This document shows positions 1 through 8,056 of a stretch of DNA of 64,000 bases, in pieces (within the stretch, counting starts at the first letter, position 1; each line of letters starts with the position of its first letter). The notes under the pieces are model-generated. The model was not told the origin of the DNA, made no database searches, and saw only the letters and a program-made list of their open reading frames with translations. Both the position numbers and the translations under genes were made by a program. This DNA comes from JAVVHH01 sp965276815 (GTDB lineage: Bacteria > Pseudomonadota > Alphaproteobacteria > Acetobacterales > Acetobacteraceae): assembly GCA_965276815.1 (NCBI GenBank), contig CBDIBE010000004.1, forward strand, positions 124,001 through 188,000, given 5' to 3'.

Positions 1-506
1 GGCACGATGAAGCCGAGGTCGAGCATATGATCGGCCTCGTCCAGCACCAGGATCTCCACGCCGGCGAGCGTCACCGCACCATCCTGCATATGGTCGAGCA
101 GCCGGCCTGGGGTCGCGACGAGGATATCGACGCCGCCGGCGATCGCCTTGGCCTGCCGCGCCTTCGGTACGCCGCCGAACATCAGCGTGGTGCGCAGCCC
201 GGTGTGGCGGCCATAGGTGCGAAAACTCTCGGCGATTTGGCTGGCCAGCTCGCGCGTCGGCGAGAGGACCAGCACGCGGCAGCCGCGCCGCAGCGGCGGG
301 CGCTTGTCGGCGGCGAGGCGGTGCAGGATGGGGGTCGCGAAGGCCGCGGTCTTGCCGGTGCCGGTCTGGGCGATGCCTTGCAGGTCGCGCCCCTGCAGGA
401 TGTGCGGGATGGCTTGTGCCTGGATCGGGGTCGGGGTGGCGTAACCCTCGGTCTCGAGCGCGCGCAAGATGGGCGTGGACAAGCCGAGTTCGGCGAAGCT
501 GGTCAT
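1..506 (-). CDS. rhlE: DEAD-box ATP-dependent RNA helicase, N-terminal part (cut by window edge)
   Basis: The reverse strand from the ATG at 506 reads into the left edge without a stop, giving about 168 residues of helicase domain 1. Visible motifs in order are the Q motif (PTPIQ near 25-29), Walker A AQTGTGKT (46-53), PTRELA (83-88), a GG motif (111-112), TPGR (132-135) and DEAD (156-159) followed by HMLDLGF. The family unwinds RNA in ribosome assembly, mRNA decay and cold adaptation in the cytoplasm. The arrangement fits the RhlE/DeaD type, but the C-terminal tail that separates subfamilies lies outside the window, so the symbol is tentative. Nothing looks damaged. Confidence 0.93.
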   Translation of the reverse strand, partial: MTSFAELGLSTPILRALETEGYATPTPIQAQAIPHILQGRDLQGIAQTGTGKTAAFATPILHRLAADKRPPLRRGCRVLVLSPTRELASQIAESFRTYGRHTGLRTTLMFGGVPKARQAKAIAGGVDILVATPGRLLDHMQDGAVTLAGVEILVLDEADHMLDLGFIV

Positions 507-807
507 AATTGATGATGTCTTTCGTTGGCCGGACCGATCCGGCCTGCAGCGATCAACGGGATCGCGAACCGGCGCAAAGAGAGCAGATGATGACGCCGAT
601 CGCCCGATGGGGCAGCGCACGAAAACATTCACACCGCGCGACACACACTATGGTATTGCGGTGCAGCAAAGTCAAGGAATGTCTCAGTCGGCGACGGCCG
701 CCAGTGGTCCGATCCTGACGCTTGAATCCCAAGCGTCGGGTGAATCGGTCCACCAAACAAAGCCTAGTGGTGGGAAGCTGACGGTTCTCTCCGTCAGATT
801 TCTACCA
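507..807. other. Intergenic region upstream of the helicase
   Basis: About 300 bases lie between the helicase start and the stop of the LVIVD gene, both on the minus strand. It should hold the helicase promoter and 5' leader. I see short inverted repeats, for example around 718-737 (acgcttg / caagcgt), and a terminator-like hairpin at its right end, but no convincing coding frame. Open frames crossing it on either strand lack a ribosome-binding site or recognisable protein. Confidence 0.5.
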
Positions 808-811
808 CTAG
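764..811 (-). terminator. Hairpin at the end of the LVIVD gene
   Basis: Outer arms ctagtggt (764-771) and accactag (804-811) enclose a second stem, ctgacgg (778-784) with ccgtcag (791-797). The right outer arm contains the TAG stop of the LVIVD gene. This looks like a factor-independent terminator or 3'-end stabiliser, although the U-tract is weak. Confidence 0.5.
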
Positions 812-2100
812 TAGCCCTCCAACTCCAGGACATGCAGGCCGGCATTCCAGTCGCTCAGGTAAACGATCCCATTCTTCTGGACGTAGACATCGCAGCTCTG
901 CGGCGCCAGCGCGTTGCCGGGTCGCGGGTCTAGGATGCGCGTCGGCGGCGTGCCGATGTAGCTGCCGACCTGCTTGGGTACGAACGGGTCGCTGATGTCG
1001 AACATCCGCAGGCCGGCATTGTGGTAGGTGGCAAAGATCAGGTTCTCGCTCTGGAATGCCTCGGGACGGTTCTCCGAAAGGTTGTGCGGACCGAAATTCT
1101 CGCCCGGCCGGCACCAGGATTGATCGGATGGCGTCGGCAGCGTCGCGATCGACACCGGATTGGCTTGCGCGCGCACGTCGTAAAGCCAGGTGAAGCAGAG
1201 GCCAGCGGCGCAATCGAGGCTGTTGCTCTCGTCCAGCACGACTGCCAGGTTGCGGCCGGGCAGCGGCAGGGTGGTGTGCGTGCCGCCGGGGAATGGCGGC
1301 GCCGTGTTCACGTGCGAAATCGGCTTGATATCGGCCACGTCCGAGACGTCGAGAATGGTGAAGCCGCCGTCCCGCCAGGCGGCATAGCCGCGGTTGCCAG
1401 CCACGATCATGTGGTGCAGGCCGACCCGGCGAGTGCCCCAGCTCGGCACCTCGCCGCCCTCGCGCCACATGCCCGGCAACCACCAGCGCCCGGCGATGCT
1501 GGGCTTCGTGGGATCGCTGACATCGACGACGACCACCATGTGATCGGTAAACCCGTCCATATGCGCGGCGGTGTAGGCGTAGCGGCCCCCAACATACCAG
1601 AGCCGGTTCAGGCCGATGCCGGGGATCTCGAGGAAGGCGATCTCGCGCGGCTCGTGCGGGCTGCTGATGTCGTAGATCTTCAGCCCGGCGGCAAAGTCGC
1701 CCTTCCCCACCTTGCCGGCGAAGGATTGCTGATAATAGGACTGGGCGACATTGTACTTGCCCAGGGTGGGAATATCCGCGCCGCAGACGATCATCAGCAA
1801 GTCGTCATGCATTTGCAGGTGGTGCATGCGCGTGTTCGGCGGCGCCGGGACGAAGCGGACCGGCTTGGGGTCCCTCGGATCGGCCACGTCGATCACGGTG
1901 AAGCCGTTGCTGAACATGTGGCCGACATAGAGGGTCTGCCGGCTGACCATGATCTGCACGCCGTCTGGCCGGCCACCCTGGTCGGTATAGGCGAGCGGGC
2001 GGATCGGTCCGGTGACGGGCGGTTTGGCTCGCGCTGGCAGGGCCAAGCTGGCCGACAATCCCAATAGCGACGCCATGGCAGTCCGGCGATGCAAGCTCAT
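808..2100 (-). CDS. LVIVD-repeat beta-propeller protein, exported
   Basis: A 430-residue protein made of repeats of the LVIVD type, with recurring patterns such as GFTVIDVADPRDPKPV, LKIYDISSPHEPREI and VVVDVSDPTKPSI. This family folds as a beta-propeller and is usually periplasmic or surface-exposed; no enzymatic role is established. I chose the ATG at 2100 because it begins an export signal with twin arginines (residues 5-6), a hydrophobic stretch and an ALPARA cleavage site near residue 25. The open frame continues upstream, but that part does not look like protein. A divergent exported protein starts at 2192, so the two may share a regulatory region. Confidence 0.82.
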   Translation of the reverse strand: MSLHRRTAMASLLGLSASLALPARAKPPVTGPIRPLAYTDQGGRPDGVQIMVSRQTLYVGHMFSNGFTVIDVADPRDPKPVRFVPAPPNTRMHHLQMHDDLLMIVCGADIPTLGKYNVAQSYYQQSFAGKVGKGDFAAGLKIYDISSPHEPREIAFLEIPGIGLNRLWYVGGRYAYTAAHMDGFTDHMVVVVDVSDPTKPSIAGRWWLPGMWREGGEVPSWGTRRVGLHHMIVAGNRGYAAWRDGGFTILDVSDVADIKPISHVNTAPPFPGGTHTTLPLPGRNLAVVLDESNSLDCAAGLCFTWLYDVRAQANPVSIATLPTPSDQSWCRPGENFGPHNLSENRPEAFQSENLIFATYHNAGLRMFDISDPFVPKQVGSYIGTPPTRILDPRPGNALAPQSCDVYVQKNGIVYLSDWNAGLHVLELEGY

Positions 2101-2191
2101 TTGTGCTCTTGGTTGTCCCGTCGGTCTCAGTATAGCCATTGTCGTGCGCTGGGCTGCAACCGCATTACCGATCCGCGTCAAAGGAGCAGCC

Positions 2192-3118
2192 ATGTACAAA
2201 TGCTCTAACTTGTCGTTAACGCTTTTATTCGCGCAGAATCGCGCTTTGCATGATTCCAGCCTGCGCGCAACCGCTCTGGGGCTGCTCGCGGGATTGCTGG
2301 CGTTCGTCGCGCCGGGCTGCGCGGCCGCGGAGATCTGCCGTTTCAGCGGCCCGACCAACCATGACGGCCACATCGCGGTCACCACCGAGGTGACGCAATC
2401 CGATGACATCGTCACGGTCAACGCGATGCTGACGCTGACGGCGTCCGCCTGGATCTACAACGTGGAATACCTGGTCCAGGAGATCAGCACCTGGCGCGGC
2501 ACGCAGCTGCAGAGCCTCGCGGTGAACGGCCGCACGGTGATCGACGGGACCATCAAGCGCCAGCAATGGGACGTGTGGGTGCGCGGACCCGGCGGTTTGG
2601 CGGCGCGCCGGGTGCAAGCCAAGACCCTCGCCGACTTCCAGCAGCGCCATCCTGGCTTCGTCCGTCACTGGGCGGTCGCCGCCTTCGGGCAGCCGTGGCT
2701 ACAGGACTACGCGGCCGCGGTGCCCGAGCGTCGTCCGGACCTCGATGTGCCGGTCGCCGCCTTGGCGCCGGGTCTCAGCTCGCCGCTGGCGCTGGCGTTC
2801 TATTGGAGCCGCTTTCTGCCGCCGGGCGGCGGCGCCGCTCCGGTGTTCCTGCCGGGGTTCAAGCACGATGCGACGGCGGACCTGGCCTATGGGCCGGCCA
2901 CCCTGGGCGAGGGGTGGCGCCGCTGGGTGGCGCCGCTGCATCATCCCGGCCTATCCGGGTCCGATTCTTACGTGGCGGCATGGGTGTCGCCCAACCGGTA
3001 TCTCCTTCAGCTCGCGGTCGAGGCGAGGGCGCCGCTCGGCTCGGGACGGGCGCTGATCCGGACCGAGGGGTGTCAAGGCGTGCAGATCGCCCCTGCCCGA
3101 GGGCAATCTGGGTCTTGA
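2192..3118 (+). CDS. Exported protein of unknown function
   Basis: A 308-residue product. The ATG at 2192 follows AAGGAG at a suitable distance. The N-terminus has a hydrophobic segment (about residues 25-48, ending GCAAAEI) that fits a signal peptide with a rather long n-region. The mature part is rich in Trp and aromatic residues and shows no motif I recognise; two cysteines, one near the mature start and one near the C-terminus, could form a disulfide. It is divergent from the LVIVD gene and ends 25 bases before the convergent efflux gene. I do not assign a function. Confidence 0.65.
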   Translation: MYKCSNLSLTLLFAQNRALHDSSLRATALGLLAGLLAFVAPGCAAAEICRFSGPTNHDGHIAVTTEVTQSDDIVTVNAMLTLTASAWIYNVEYLVQEISTWRGTQLQSLAVNGRTVIDGTIKRQQWDVWVRGPGGLAARRVQAKTLADFQQRHPGFVRHWAVAAFGQPWLQDYAAAVPERRPDLDVPVAALAPGLSSPLALAFYWSRFLPPGGGAAPVFLPGFKHDATADLAYGPATLGEGWRRWVAPLHHPGLSGSDSYVAAWVSPNRYLLQLAVEARAPLGSGRALIRTEGCQGVQIAPARGQSGS

Positions 3119-3143
3119 GTTCGAGCCCGGTGAGCGCTCCGGG

Positions 3144-4361
3144 TTACGCGACCCGCGACCGCCGCAGATCCGGCAGGAACGCGGCGAACAAGCCTAGCGC
3201 CGGCAGCAGCGAGCAGAGCTGGAACACGAAGCGCAGGCTCGTGTGGTCCACCACTTCGCCCAGGAACGCCGCGCCGAGGCCGCCCAGGCCGAAGGCAAAC
3301 CCGAAGAACACCCCTGCCACCAACCCGACCCGGCCGGGCAGCAATTCCTGCGCATAGACCAGGATCGCCGAAGACGCGGAGGCAAGGATGAGGCCGATGA
3401 TCACGGTCAGCGTCGCCGTCATCCATAGGTTCGCGTACGGCAAGGCCAGGGTGAACGGCAGCACGCCCAGGATCGAGAACCAGATCACCCGCTTGCGGCC
3501 AACCCGGTCGCCGATCGGGCCGCCAACCAGCACGCCAATAGCAAAGGCGCCGAGGAACAGGAACAACAGCACCTGCGACACCTGCACCGACACGCCGAAT
3601 TTCTGGATCGTGTAGAAGGTGTAGAACGTGTTGAGGCTGGCGAGGTAGAAATACTTCGAAAACAACAGCACGACCAAGATGACCAGCGTCCAGATGGCCT
3701 TGCGCCCTGGTACCAGCGGCGCCTCTGGGCGGGCGCGTGCGTTGCGCCGGGTCGCCACGCGCGCCGAGTACCAGCGGCCGACCGTCGCAAGCACGATCAT
3801 CGCCGCCAGCGCGGCCACGGAGAACCAGGCGACGCTTGTCTGGCCGTGCGGGATGACGATGAACGCCGCCAACAGCGGCCCGATCGCAGACCCCAAATTG
3901 CCGCCGACCTGAAAGATGCTCTGCGCCATGCCGAACCGCCCGCCAGAGGCGAGCCGCGCCACCCGCGACGATTCCGGGTGAAACACGCTCGAACCCATGC
4001 CGACCATGCAGGCCGCGATCAGCAGCGACCAGAAATGCCCGGCATAGGCGAGCAGCAGCAAGCCGCACAGCGTCGCGCCCATGCCAACCGACAACGAATA
4101 CGGCAATGCCCGCCGATCGGTATAGGCGCCAACCAGCGGCTGCAGCAGCGAGGCGGTGATCTGAAATGCCAGGGTCAAAAGGCCGATCTGGCCGAAATCC
4201 AGCGCGTAGTTTGCCTTCAGGATCGGGTACATCGCCGGCAGCAGCGACTGGATCATGTCGTTCATCAGATGCGAGAAGCTGATGGCGAACAGGACCGGGA
4301 AGGCTGCGGCTGCGGCGGTGGGCGCCAACTCGCGGGCGTCGTTCGCCACAGCTGTCCGCAT
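3144..4361 (-). CDS. Major facilitator efflux protein, fosmidomycin-resistance (Fsr) type
   Basis: A 405-residue membrane protein with the alternating hydrophobic pattern of a 12-helix MFS permease. The first helix, with FSHLMNDMIQSLLPAMYP, is the signature of the Fsr/YfnC subgroup. GAYTDRR after helix 2 and GDRVGRK in the second half are the usual MFS loop motifs. Family members export fosmidomycin and other small molecules across the inner membrane by proton antiport; the natural substrate here is unknown. The gene lies 121 bases downstream of the LivJ-type gene on the same strand but appears to be its own unit. Confidence 0.85.
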   Translation of the reverse strand: MRTAVANDARELAPTAAAAAFPVLFAISFSHLMNDMIQSLLPAMYPILKANYALDFGQIGLLTLAFQITASLLQPLVGAYTDRRALPYSLSVGMGATLCGLLLLAYAGHFWSLLIAACMVGMGSSVFHPESSRVARLASGGRFGMAQSIFQVGGNLGSAIGPLLAAFIVIPHGQTSVAWFSVAALAAMIVLATVGRWYSARVATRRNARARPEAPLVPGRKAIWTLVILVVLLFSKYFYLASLNTFYTFYTIQKFGVSVQVSQVLLFLFLGAFAIGVLVGGPIGDRVGRKRVIWFSILGVLPFTLALPYANLWMTATLTVIIGLILASASSAILVYAQELLPGRVGLVAGVFFGFAFGLGGLGAAFLGEVVDHTSLRFVFQLCSLLPALGLFAAFLPDLRRSRVA

Positions 4362-4482
4362 GACCTCAACTCCTCAGTGAGACGACGTGTAAGCAACCAT
4401 TTACGACGGTCTGCTCAACGCGCAGCCCGCGCAACCTGGTGCGGCTGCCATGCACAAAACTCGTGGGTGCGGGGAAGGCCGC

Positions 4483-5631
4483 CTATTCCGATGCGGCGGC
4501 GCCGATAATCGCCACCTTGCCGTCACGAACGCCGAGGATCTGCATCGGCGTGTGCGGATGGTTGTGGTCGTCCATGGCGTAGGTGCCGCCGAGGCGCGAT
4601 GGCATCTTGGACGATTTGAGCGCCGCCTCGATCGCCGCCGGCTGGTCCGACCCAGCGCGCTTGATCGCATCCACCGCCAGATAGGCCGCCTCATACGCAA
4701 AGAACGAGCGCTGCGTCGGCACCAGCCCATACCTGGCCTCATACGAGGTCACGAAATCGTGCACCGCCGAAATGGTCAGCAACGGGGTGTAGACGGCGAT
4801 GCTCGCCGCCTCCTTCAGGCCGCCCTTGGCGACGAAAGCCGGCGAGACGGCGGCAATCGCGCCGGCCAGGTCGATCCTTCCATCCACCGGCACATCCCAG
4901 CCGGACTGCTCGTAGGCGCGAAAGAACGCAGCCGTGGATGGCCCGAGGTTGGTGACCAGATGGTCCGGCCCGAGTGCCTTGAGCTTGGCGAGCAACGGGG
5001 CGAGATCGGTGGTGCCTTTTGGCACCGTCTGGTTGGCCACGACGTCCAAGCCGGCGGCCGCGGCGGCCTTGGCGAAGCTGTTGCCATTGGCCTGGGTAAA
5101 GCCGCCCTCGTCGGTCAGCAGCGCGAGCTTGTGCACGCCCCCTTGCGCCTTCATCCAGCCCATCATCGCGCGTGCGATGTCGAGATCGGACGGGATGGTC
5201 TTGAACACATACTGGTCGCCGCCCACGCCGGACGCGTCGACGAAATCCTGGCCGGCGGAAATGTCGATGATCAGCGGGATCTTGTCCTGCTCGACGATCG
5301 GCATGATCGCGTGGGTCACCGGCGTGGCCAGCGCGCCGATCAGCACCGGGATGTGCTCCTCATCGATCAGCCGATGCACGGCCGCGACGCCCTTGGCCAC
5401 GTTGGCGCCATTGTCGCCATAGAAGGCCTCGACCGGGCGGCCCAGCACGCCGCCGGCCTGGTTGATCTCGGACAGCGCCAGCTCGATGCCGTATTGCTCA
5501 CTCTGGCCACGGTCGGCGGTCGGGCCGCTGAGGATGGTGGTGACGCCGATCCGGACGGGATCCGCGGCCAACGCGGTGGCGGCGGAAAAAAGTGCTGCGG
5601 TTAGAATGCCTGCTGCGATTTTGGTGGACAT
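4483..5631 (-). CDS. Periplasmic substrate-binding protein, branched-chain amino acid (LivJ) type
   Basis: A 382-residue type I periplasmic binding protein (Peripla_BP_6). A signal peptide spans about residues 1-22 (LFSAATALA then ADP). The mature start, VRIGVTTILSGPTADRGQ, and ELALSEINQAGGVLGRPVE are typical of LivJ-like receptors for amino acids, amides or aromatic acids. No permease or ATPase genes (livHMGF) lie beside it, so it either works with a distant transporter or acts alone. A 51-residue reading frame precedes it by 19 bases and probably shares its transcript. Confidence 0.85.
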   Translation of the reverse strand: MSTKIAAGILTAALFSAATALAADPVRIGVTTILSGPTADRGQSEQYGIELALSEINQAGGVLGRPVEAFYGDNGANVAKGVAAVHRLIDEEHIPVLIGALATPVTHAIMPIVEQDKIPLIIDISAGQDFVDASGVGGDQYVFKTIPSDLDIARAMMGWMKAQGGVHKLALLTDEGGFTQANGNSFAKAAAAAGLDVVANQTVPKGTTDLAPLLAKLKALGPDHLVTNLGPSTAAFFRAYEQSGWDVPVDGRIDLAGAIAAVSPAFVAKGGLKEAASIAVYTPLLTISAVHDFVTSYEARYGLVPTQRSFFAYEAAYLAVDAIKRAGSDQPAAIEAALKSSKMPSRLGGTYAMDDHNHPHTPMQILGVRDGKVAIIGAAASE

Positions 5632-5650
5632 AGGTCCCTCCGGTGAGCGG

Positions 5651-5806
5651 CTACAAAGCCTCGACCTGCCAGTTCTGCGGCGCCGTGGACTTGGCTTGCG
5701 CGACGACCCGGCCGATCAGGTCGGTGAGATCCGGCTCGGTCCCCTCGTCCTGCGCCGCGCGCCCCGCCCGTTCGCAGACCGCCTGCACGACGTCGCCAAC
5801 TTCCAC
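5651..5806 (-). CDS. Small protein of unknown function upstream of the LivJ-like gene
   Basis: A 51-residue frame beginning VEVGDVVQAVCERAG and ending QNWQVEAL. A GGAGG (complement of 5813-5817) sits 6 bases before the GTG at 5806; a second in-frame GTG is at 5809. The product is acidic and predicted helical, with no membrane segment. It ends 19 bases before the binding protein, so co-transcription is likely. I find no family match. The good ribosome-binding site, the protein-like composition and the spacing support it, but its shortness keeps confidence moderate. Confidence 0.5.
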   Translation of the reverse strand: MEVGDVVQAVCERAGRAAQDEGTEPDLTDLIGRVVAQAKSTAPQNWQVEAL

Positions 5807-5944
5807 CACGGCCCTCCGAGCGTCGCGCTACTTTCTTGTCAAGCCAGGCAATCGTTGCCGTGACAAACCGCGTCACAAGGCTCGACGAGCATGCTACTGG
5901 ATAGCCTGCCGGCAAACTGGATAGCAACTCTCGAGGGCAGACCG

Positions 5945-6280
5945 ATGGAAATGACGACCGAAAAACTCGATAACGGCATCATTTTGGTGAGCATGGCGGG
6001 GCGCCTCGACATTGCCGGCGCACAACAGATCGACTTGCAATTCTCGGCCATCGCCGGGTCGCAGCGCAAAATGATCGTCGACCTGGAGAAGGTCGAATTC
6101 GTCGCCTCGATCGGCATCCGCACGCTGATCGTCGGCGCCAAATCCTCGAAACAAAAGGGCGGCCGCATGGTGCTGCTGCACCCGGCCCCGGCGGTCGAGA
6201 AGGTCCTGGTCGAGACTGGCACGGACAGCATTATCCCGATCGTCCACGACATGGACGGGGCGATCGCCGCCGTTTCCTGA
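5945..6280 (+). CDS. STAS-domain anti-sigma factor antagonist (RsbV/SpoIIAA type)
   Basis: A 111-residue single STAS domain. The segment MIVDLEKVEFVASIGIRTL contains the Ser (near residue 58) that partner kinases phosphorylate in this family. It is followed by the anti-sigma kinase gene 29 bases downstream, which gives a classical partner-switching pair: unphosphorylated antagonist binds the kinase and releases its target. A GAGG lies upstream of the chosen ATG at 5945; ATG 5951 is an alternative. Inverted repeats upstream (ttgtca/tgacaa and gtgac/gtcac around 5836-5876) may mark the promoter. Confidence 0.85.
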   Translation: MEMTTEKLDNGIILVSMAGRLDIAGAQQIDLQFSAIAGSQRKMIVDLEKVEFVASIGIRTLIVGAKSSKQKGGRMVLLHPAPAVEKVLVETGTDSIIPIVHDMDGAIAAVS

Positions 6281-6309
6281 GCTGCAACGAAAATCCGGGC
6301 CGTCCTTCG

Positions 6310-6720
6310 GTGCGTCCGGCGACGCAGGCGATCGTCGTCGTTGCCGATCTGCAGGAATATCCGCGCCTGATCGCCTGGATCGAGGAGTTCGCGGCCGGCC
6401 ACGACGTACCCGCCTCGACCTCATTTGCGCTCCAGCTCTGTCTGGAAGAAGCATTCTCCAACATCGTGCGCCACGGCTACGCCGGGGATGTCCGCGTGAC
6501 GCTGGACCGTCGCGAGCGGACGGTCCTGCTGGGCTTTGCGGATCGCGGGATCCCGTTCGATCCCACCACCGTCCCCGCGCCGGCGCGGGCGGCTTCGATC
6601 GAGGACGCGGCCGTAGGCGGCCAAGGCATCCACTTGATGCGGACATTCGCCCAGCGCCTCGACTACGAGCGGCGGGACGGCGAGAACCGGTTGCGCCTGC
6701 ACTTTCTGTTGCCGGAATAA
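6310..6720 (+). CDS. Anti-sigma regulatory serine kinase, HATPase_c fold (RsbW/SpoIIAB type)
   Basis: A 136-residue GHKL ATPase domain starting at GTG. The N-box reads LCLEEAFSNIVRHGY (about residues 43-57), the G1 box is FADRGIPFDP and the second glycine box is GGQGIHLMRTF. These are the ATP-binding motifs of RsbW/SpoIIAB-like kinases, which phosphorylate the STAS partner and sequester a sigma factor or response regulator. The cognate gene is directly upstream. No PP2C phosphatase or sigma factor is encoded in the window, so the rest of the switch must be elsewhere. Confidence 0.85.
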   Translation: MRPATQAIVVVADLQEYPRLIAWIEEFAAGHDVPASTSFALQLCLEEAFSNIVRHGYAGDVRVTLDRRERTVLLGFADRGIPFDPTTVPAPARAASIEDAAVGGQGIHLMRTFAQRLDYERRDGENRLRLHFLLPE

Positions 6721-6728
6721 TCGTGCGC

Positions 6729-6750
6729 CCTCTCCCGCGGGCGGGAGAGG
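6729..6750 (+). terminator. Perfect hairpin after the STAS/kinase pair
   Basis: cctctcccgc (6729-6738) and gcgggagagg (6741-6750) are perfect 10-base arms 9 bases after the kinase stop. No T-tract follows, so it may be a repeat of the cctctccc...gggagagg type also seen near 41750 and 54350 that acts as a transcript end. Confidence 0.55.
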
Positions 6751-6825
6751 ACATGCGAGGGGATGCTTACTCGATCATCTTGTCGGTTTAGCACGGCTCG
6801 ACCCATCGCAGACCGAGCCAAGTGT

Positions 6826-6981
6826 TCAATGCAACAGATGCGGCCACAGTCCCGTGACCCCGACGATGATCAAATACACAGCGATGATGTAGTTTAGTAT
6901 TTGCGGGAGAACCAGGATCAGGATTCCCGCAATCAATGCGATCGCCGGCTGCAGCGAAACGAAATCGAGATGAATGTTCAT
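6826..6981 (-). CDS. DUF3096 family small membrane protein
   Basis: A 51-residue protein with two hydrophobic helices (about 11-25 and 27-43); key stretches are LQPAIALIAGILILVLP and NYIIAVYLIIVGVTGL. This matches the DUF3096 family of about 50-residue inner-membrane proteins, where the central LP..LNY..A.YLI..G pattern is conserved. GAGGAG lies about 8 bases before the ATG at 6981. Function is unknown for the family. It stands alone between the STAS operon and the PEP-CTERM genes. Confidence 0.8.
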   Translation of the reverse strand: MNIHLDFVSLQPAIALIAGILILVLPQILNYIIAVYLIIVGVTGLWPHLLH

Positions 6982-7085
6982 CGCTTGGAGCTCCTCGTCG
7001 GCGAGGCGCCGATTGGATTGCGCCGAACATAGTGTGAGCCGGCAGATCGCTACCAGAGGAATCCGCTATGAGGGTAGAATGGCGG

Positions 7086-7116
7086 AAGTGGGCGGGACCA
7101 TCGATCCCGCCCACTT
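7086..7116 (-). terminator. Strong hairpin after the first PEP-CTERM gene
   Basis: Perfect 12-base arms aagtgggcggga (7086-7097) and tcccgcccactt (7105-7116) with a 7-base loop lie 13 bases beyond the stop of the minus-strand PEP-CTERM gene. This is a likely rho-independent-style terminator. Confidence 0.65.
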
Positions 7117-7129
7117 TGGACGGTTAAGC

Positions 7130-7789
7130 TCAGCCCGCGTTCTTGTTGCGGCGGCGCATCACTCCGAGCCCGGCCAGCCCGGTGCCGAGCAACGCCAGGC
7201 TAACCGGCTCCGGCACGGTCTGGTTCACACGCGCGTCGAAGCTGGTTGTGGTGTTGGTGCCTGCGGTGAGGGTGATGATTTCAGTCTCCGAGAACGGCCC
7301 AGTCCCCGGCGTGGCGCTCGAGCGGAGCGACCCCGAGAAGGGGATCGTGCCCGAGAAAGCGTCGGTCCCGAGCAATTGCTGGGTGCCGAACCCGGTGTTC
7401 GTGCTGTCGATATAGGCCGAATAGCTCAGGACGTCGGCTCCCCCAAGCGTGCCACCGATCGCACCGTAGAAGCTGCCGGCGAGCGAGGTAAGCCCTGTCT
7501 CCGTCACCGCGATCTGCACGGTTCCCCCGGACGAGGAGGCGACTTGCAGCGAGCTCAAATCGATCAGGGTCGGGTTGTTGCCGAGGGGCGCTCCGGTGGC
7601 GGTCCCGCTGATCAGGGAGAAACCAGCCGCCGTGCTGGTGCTGAAGCTGACCACGCCGGTGGCGCTTGGGCCGAAGCTCTGGGTGACGCCGCTATCGACG
7701 ACCTCGACGGACAGCGGCCCGGCCTTGGCGCCCGCCGCGAACAGTGCCGAACCAGCCAAAAGGGTGGCGAGCAGAATATGTTGACGCAT
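7130..7789 (-). CDS. PEP-CTERM anchored exported protein
   Basis: A 219-residue Ser/Thr/Gly-rich protein. It has a signal peptide at 1-23 (LLAGSALFAAGAKA) and a C-terminal sorting signal, VPEP followed by a hydrophobic helix (SLALLGTGLAGLGV) and a basic tail (MRRRNKN). The PEP-CTERM signal is recognised and cleaved by exosortase in exopolysaccharide-producing Gram-negatives. The body is low-complexity beta-type sequence with no named domain. No exosortase gene is in the window. A second PEP-CTERM gene follows upstream on the same strand, separated by about 270 bases and a terminator, so they are probably separate transcripts. Confidence 0.85.
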   Translation of the reverse strand: MRQHILLATLLAGSALFAAGAKAGPLSVEVVDSGVTQSFGPSATGVVSFSTSTAAGFSLISGTATGAPLGNNPTLIDLSSLQVASSSGGTVQIAVTETGLTSLAGSFYGAIGGTLGGADVLSYSAYIDSTNTGFGTQQLLGTDAFSGTIPFSGSLRSSATPGTGPFSETEIITLTAGTNTTTSFDARVNQTVPEPVSLALLGTGLAGLGVMRRRNKNAG

Positions 7790-8007
7790 GAAAATCTCCT
7801 ATATCGGCTTGATGTCTCAAAAATAACGTTGCAATGACTGTGCCACACAAGCTTTACAGCGGGTTAGCTGTCGCGAACTTCGAGGGTTGTAAAGTTTTCC
7901 GACGAAAATGCCGCAGGTTGTGCCCAGCTCGCTTGGACGAAAGGCACGCCGAACGCGGCTTATCCGGCATTGCTCGGCCTCCCGCAGAATCCCCGGCGGC
8001 CAAGCCG

Positions 8008-8041
8008 AACCCTCCGGTGCCTGCGACGGCGCCGGAGGGTT
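8008..8041 (-). terminator. Hairpin after the glycosidase gene
   Basis: Perfect 10-base arms aaccctccgg (8008-8017) and ccggagggtt (8032-8041) with a 14-base loop stand 15 bases past the stop of the minus-strand glycosidase gene. The arm begins with TT on the transcript's 3' side, consistent with a terminator. Confidence 0.6.
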
Positions 8042-8056
8042 CGGGCGAGGGCTGCC

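Noticed and set aside
5836..5876. Inverted repeats upstream of the STAS gene read as a Crp site
   Set aside because: The half-sites are gtgac/gtcac with a 7-base spacer, not TGTGA-N6-TCACA; a plain promoter palindrome is as likely.
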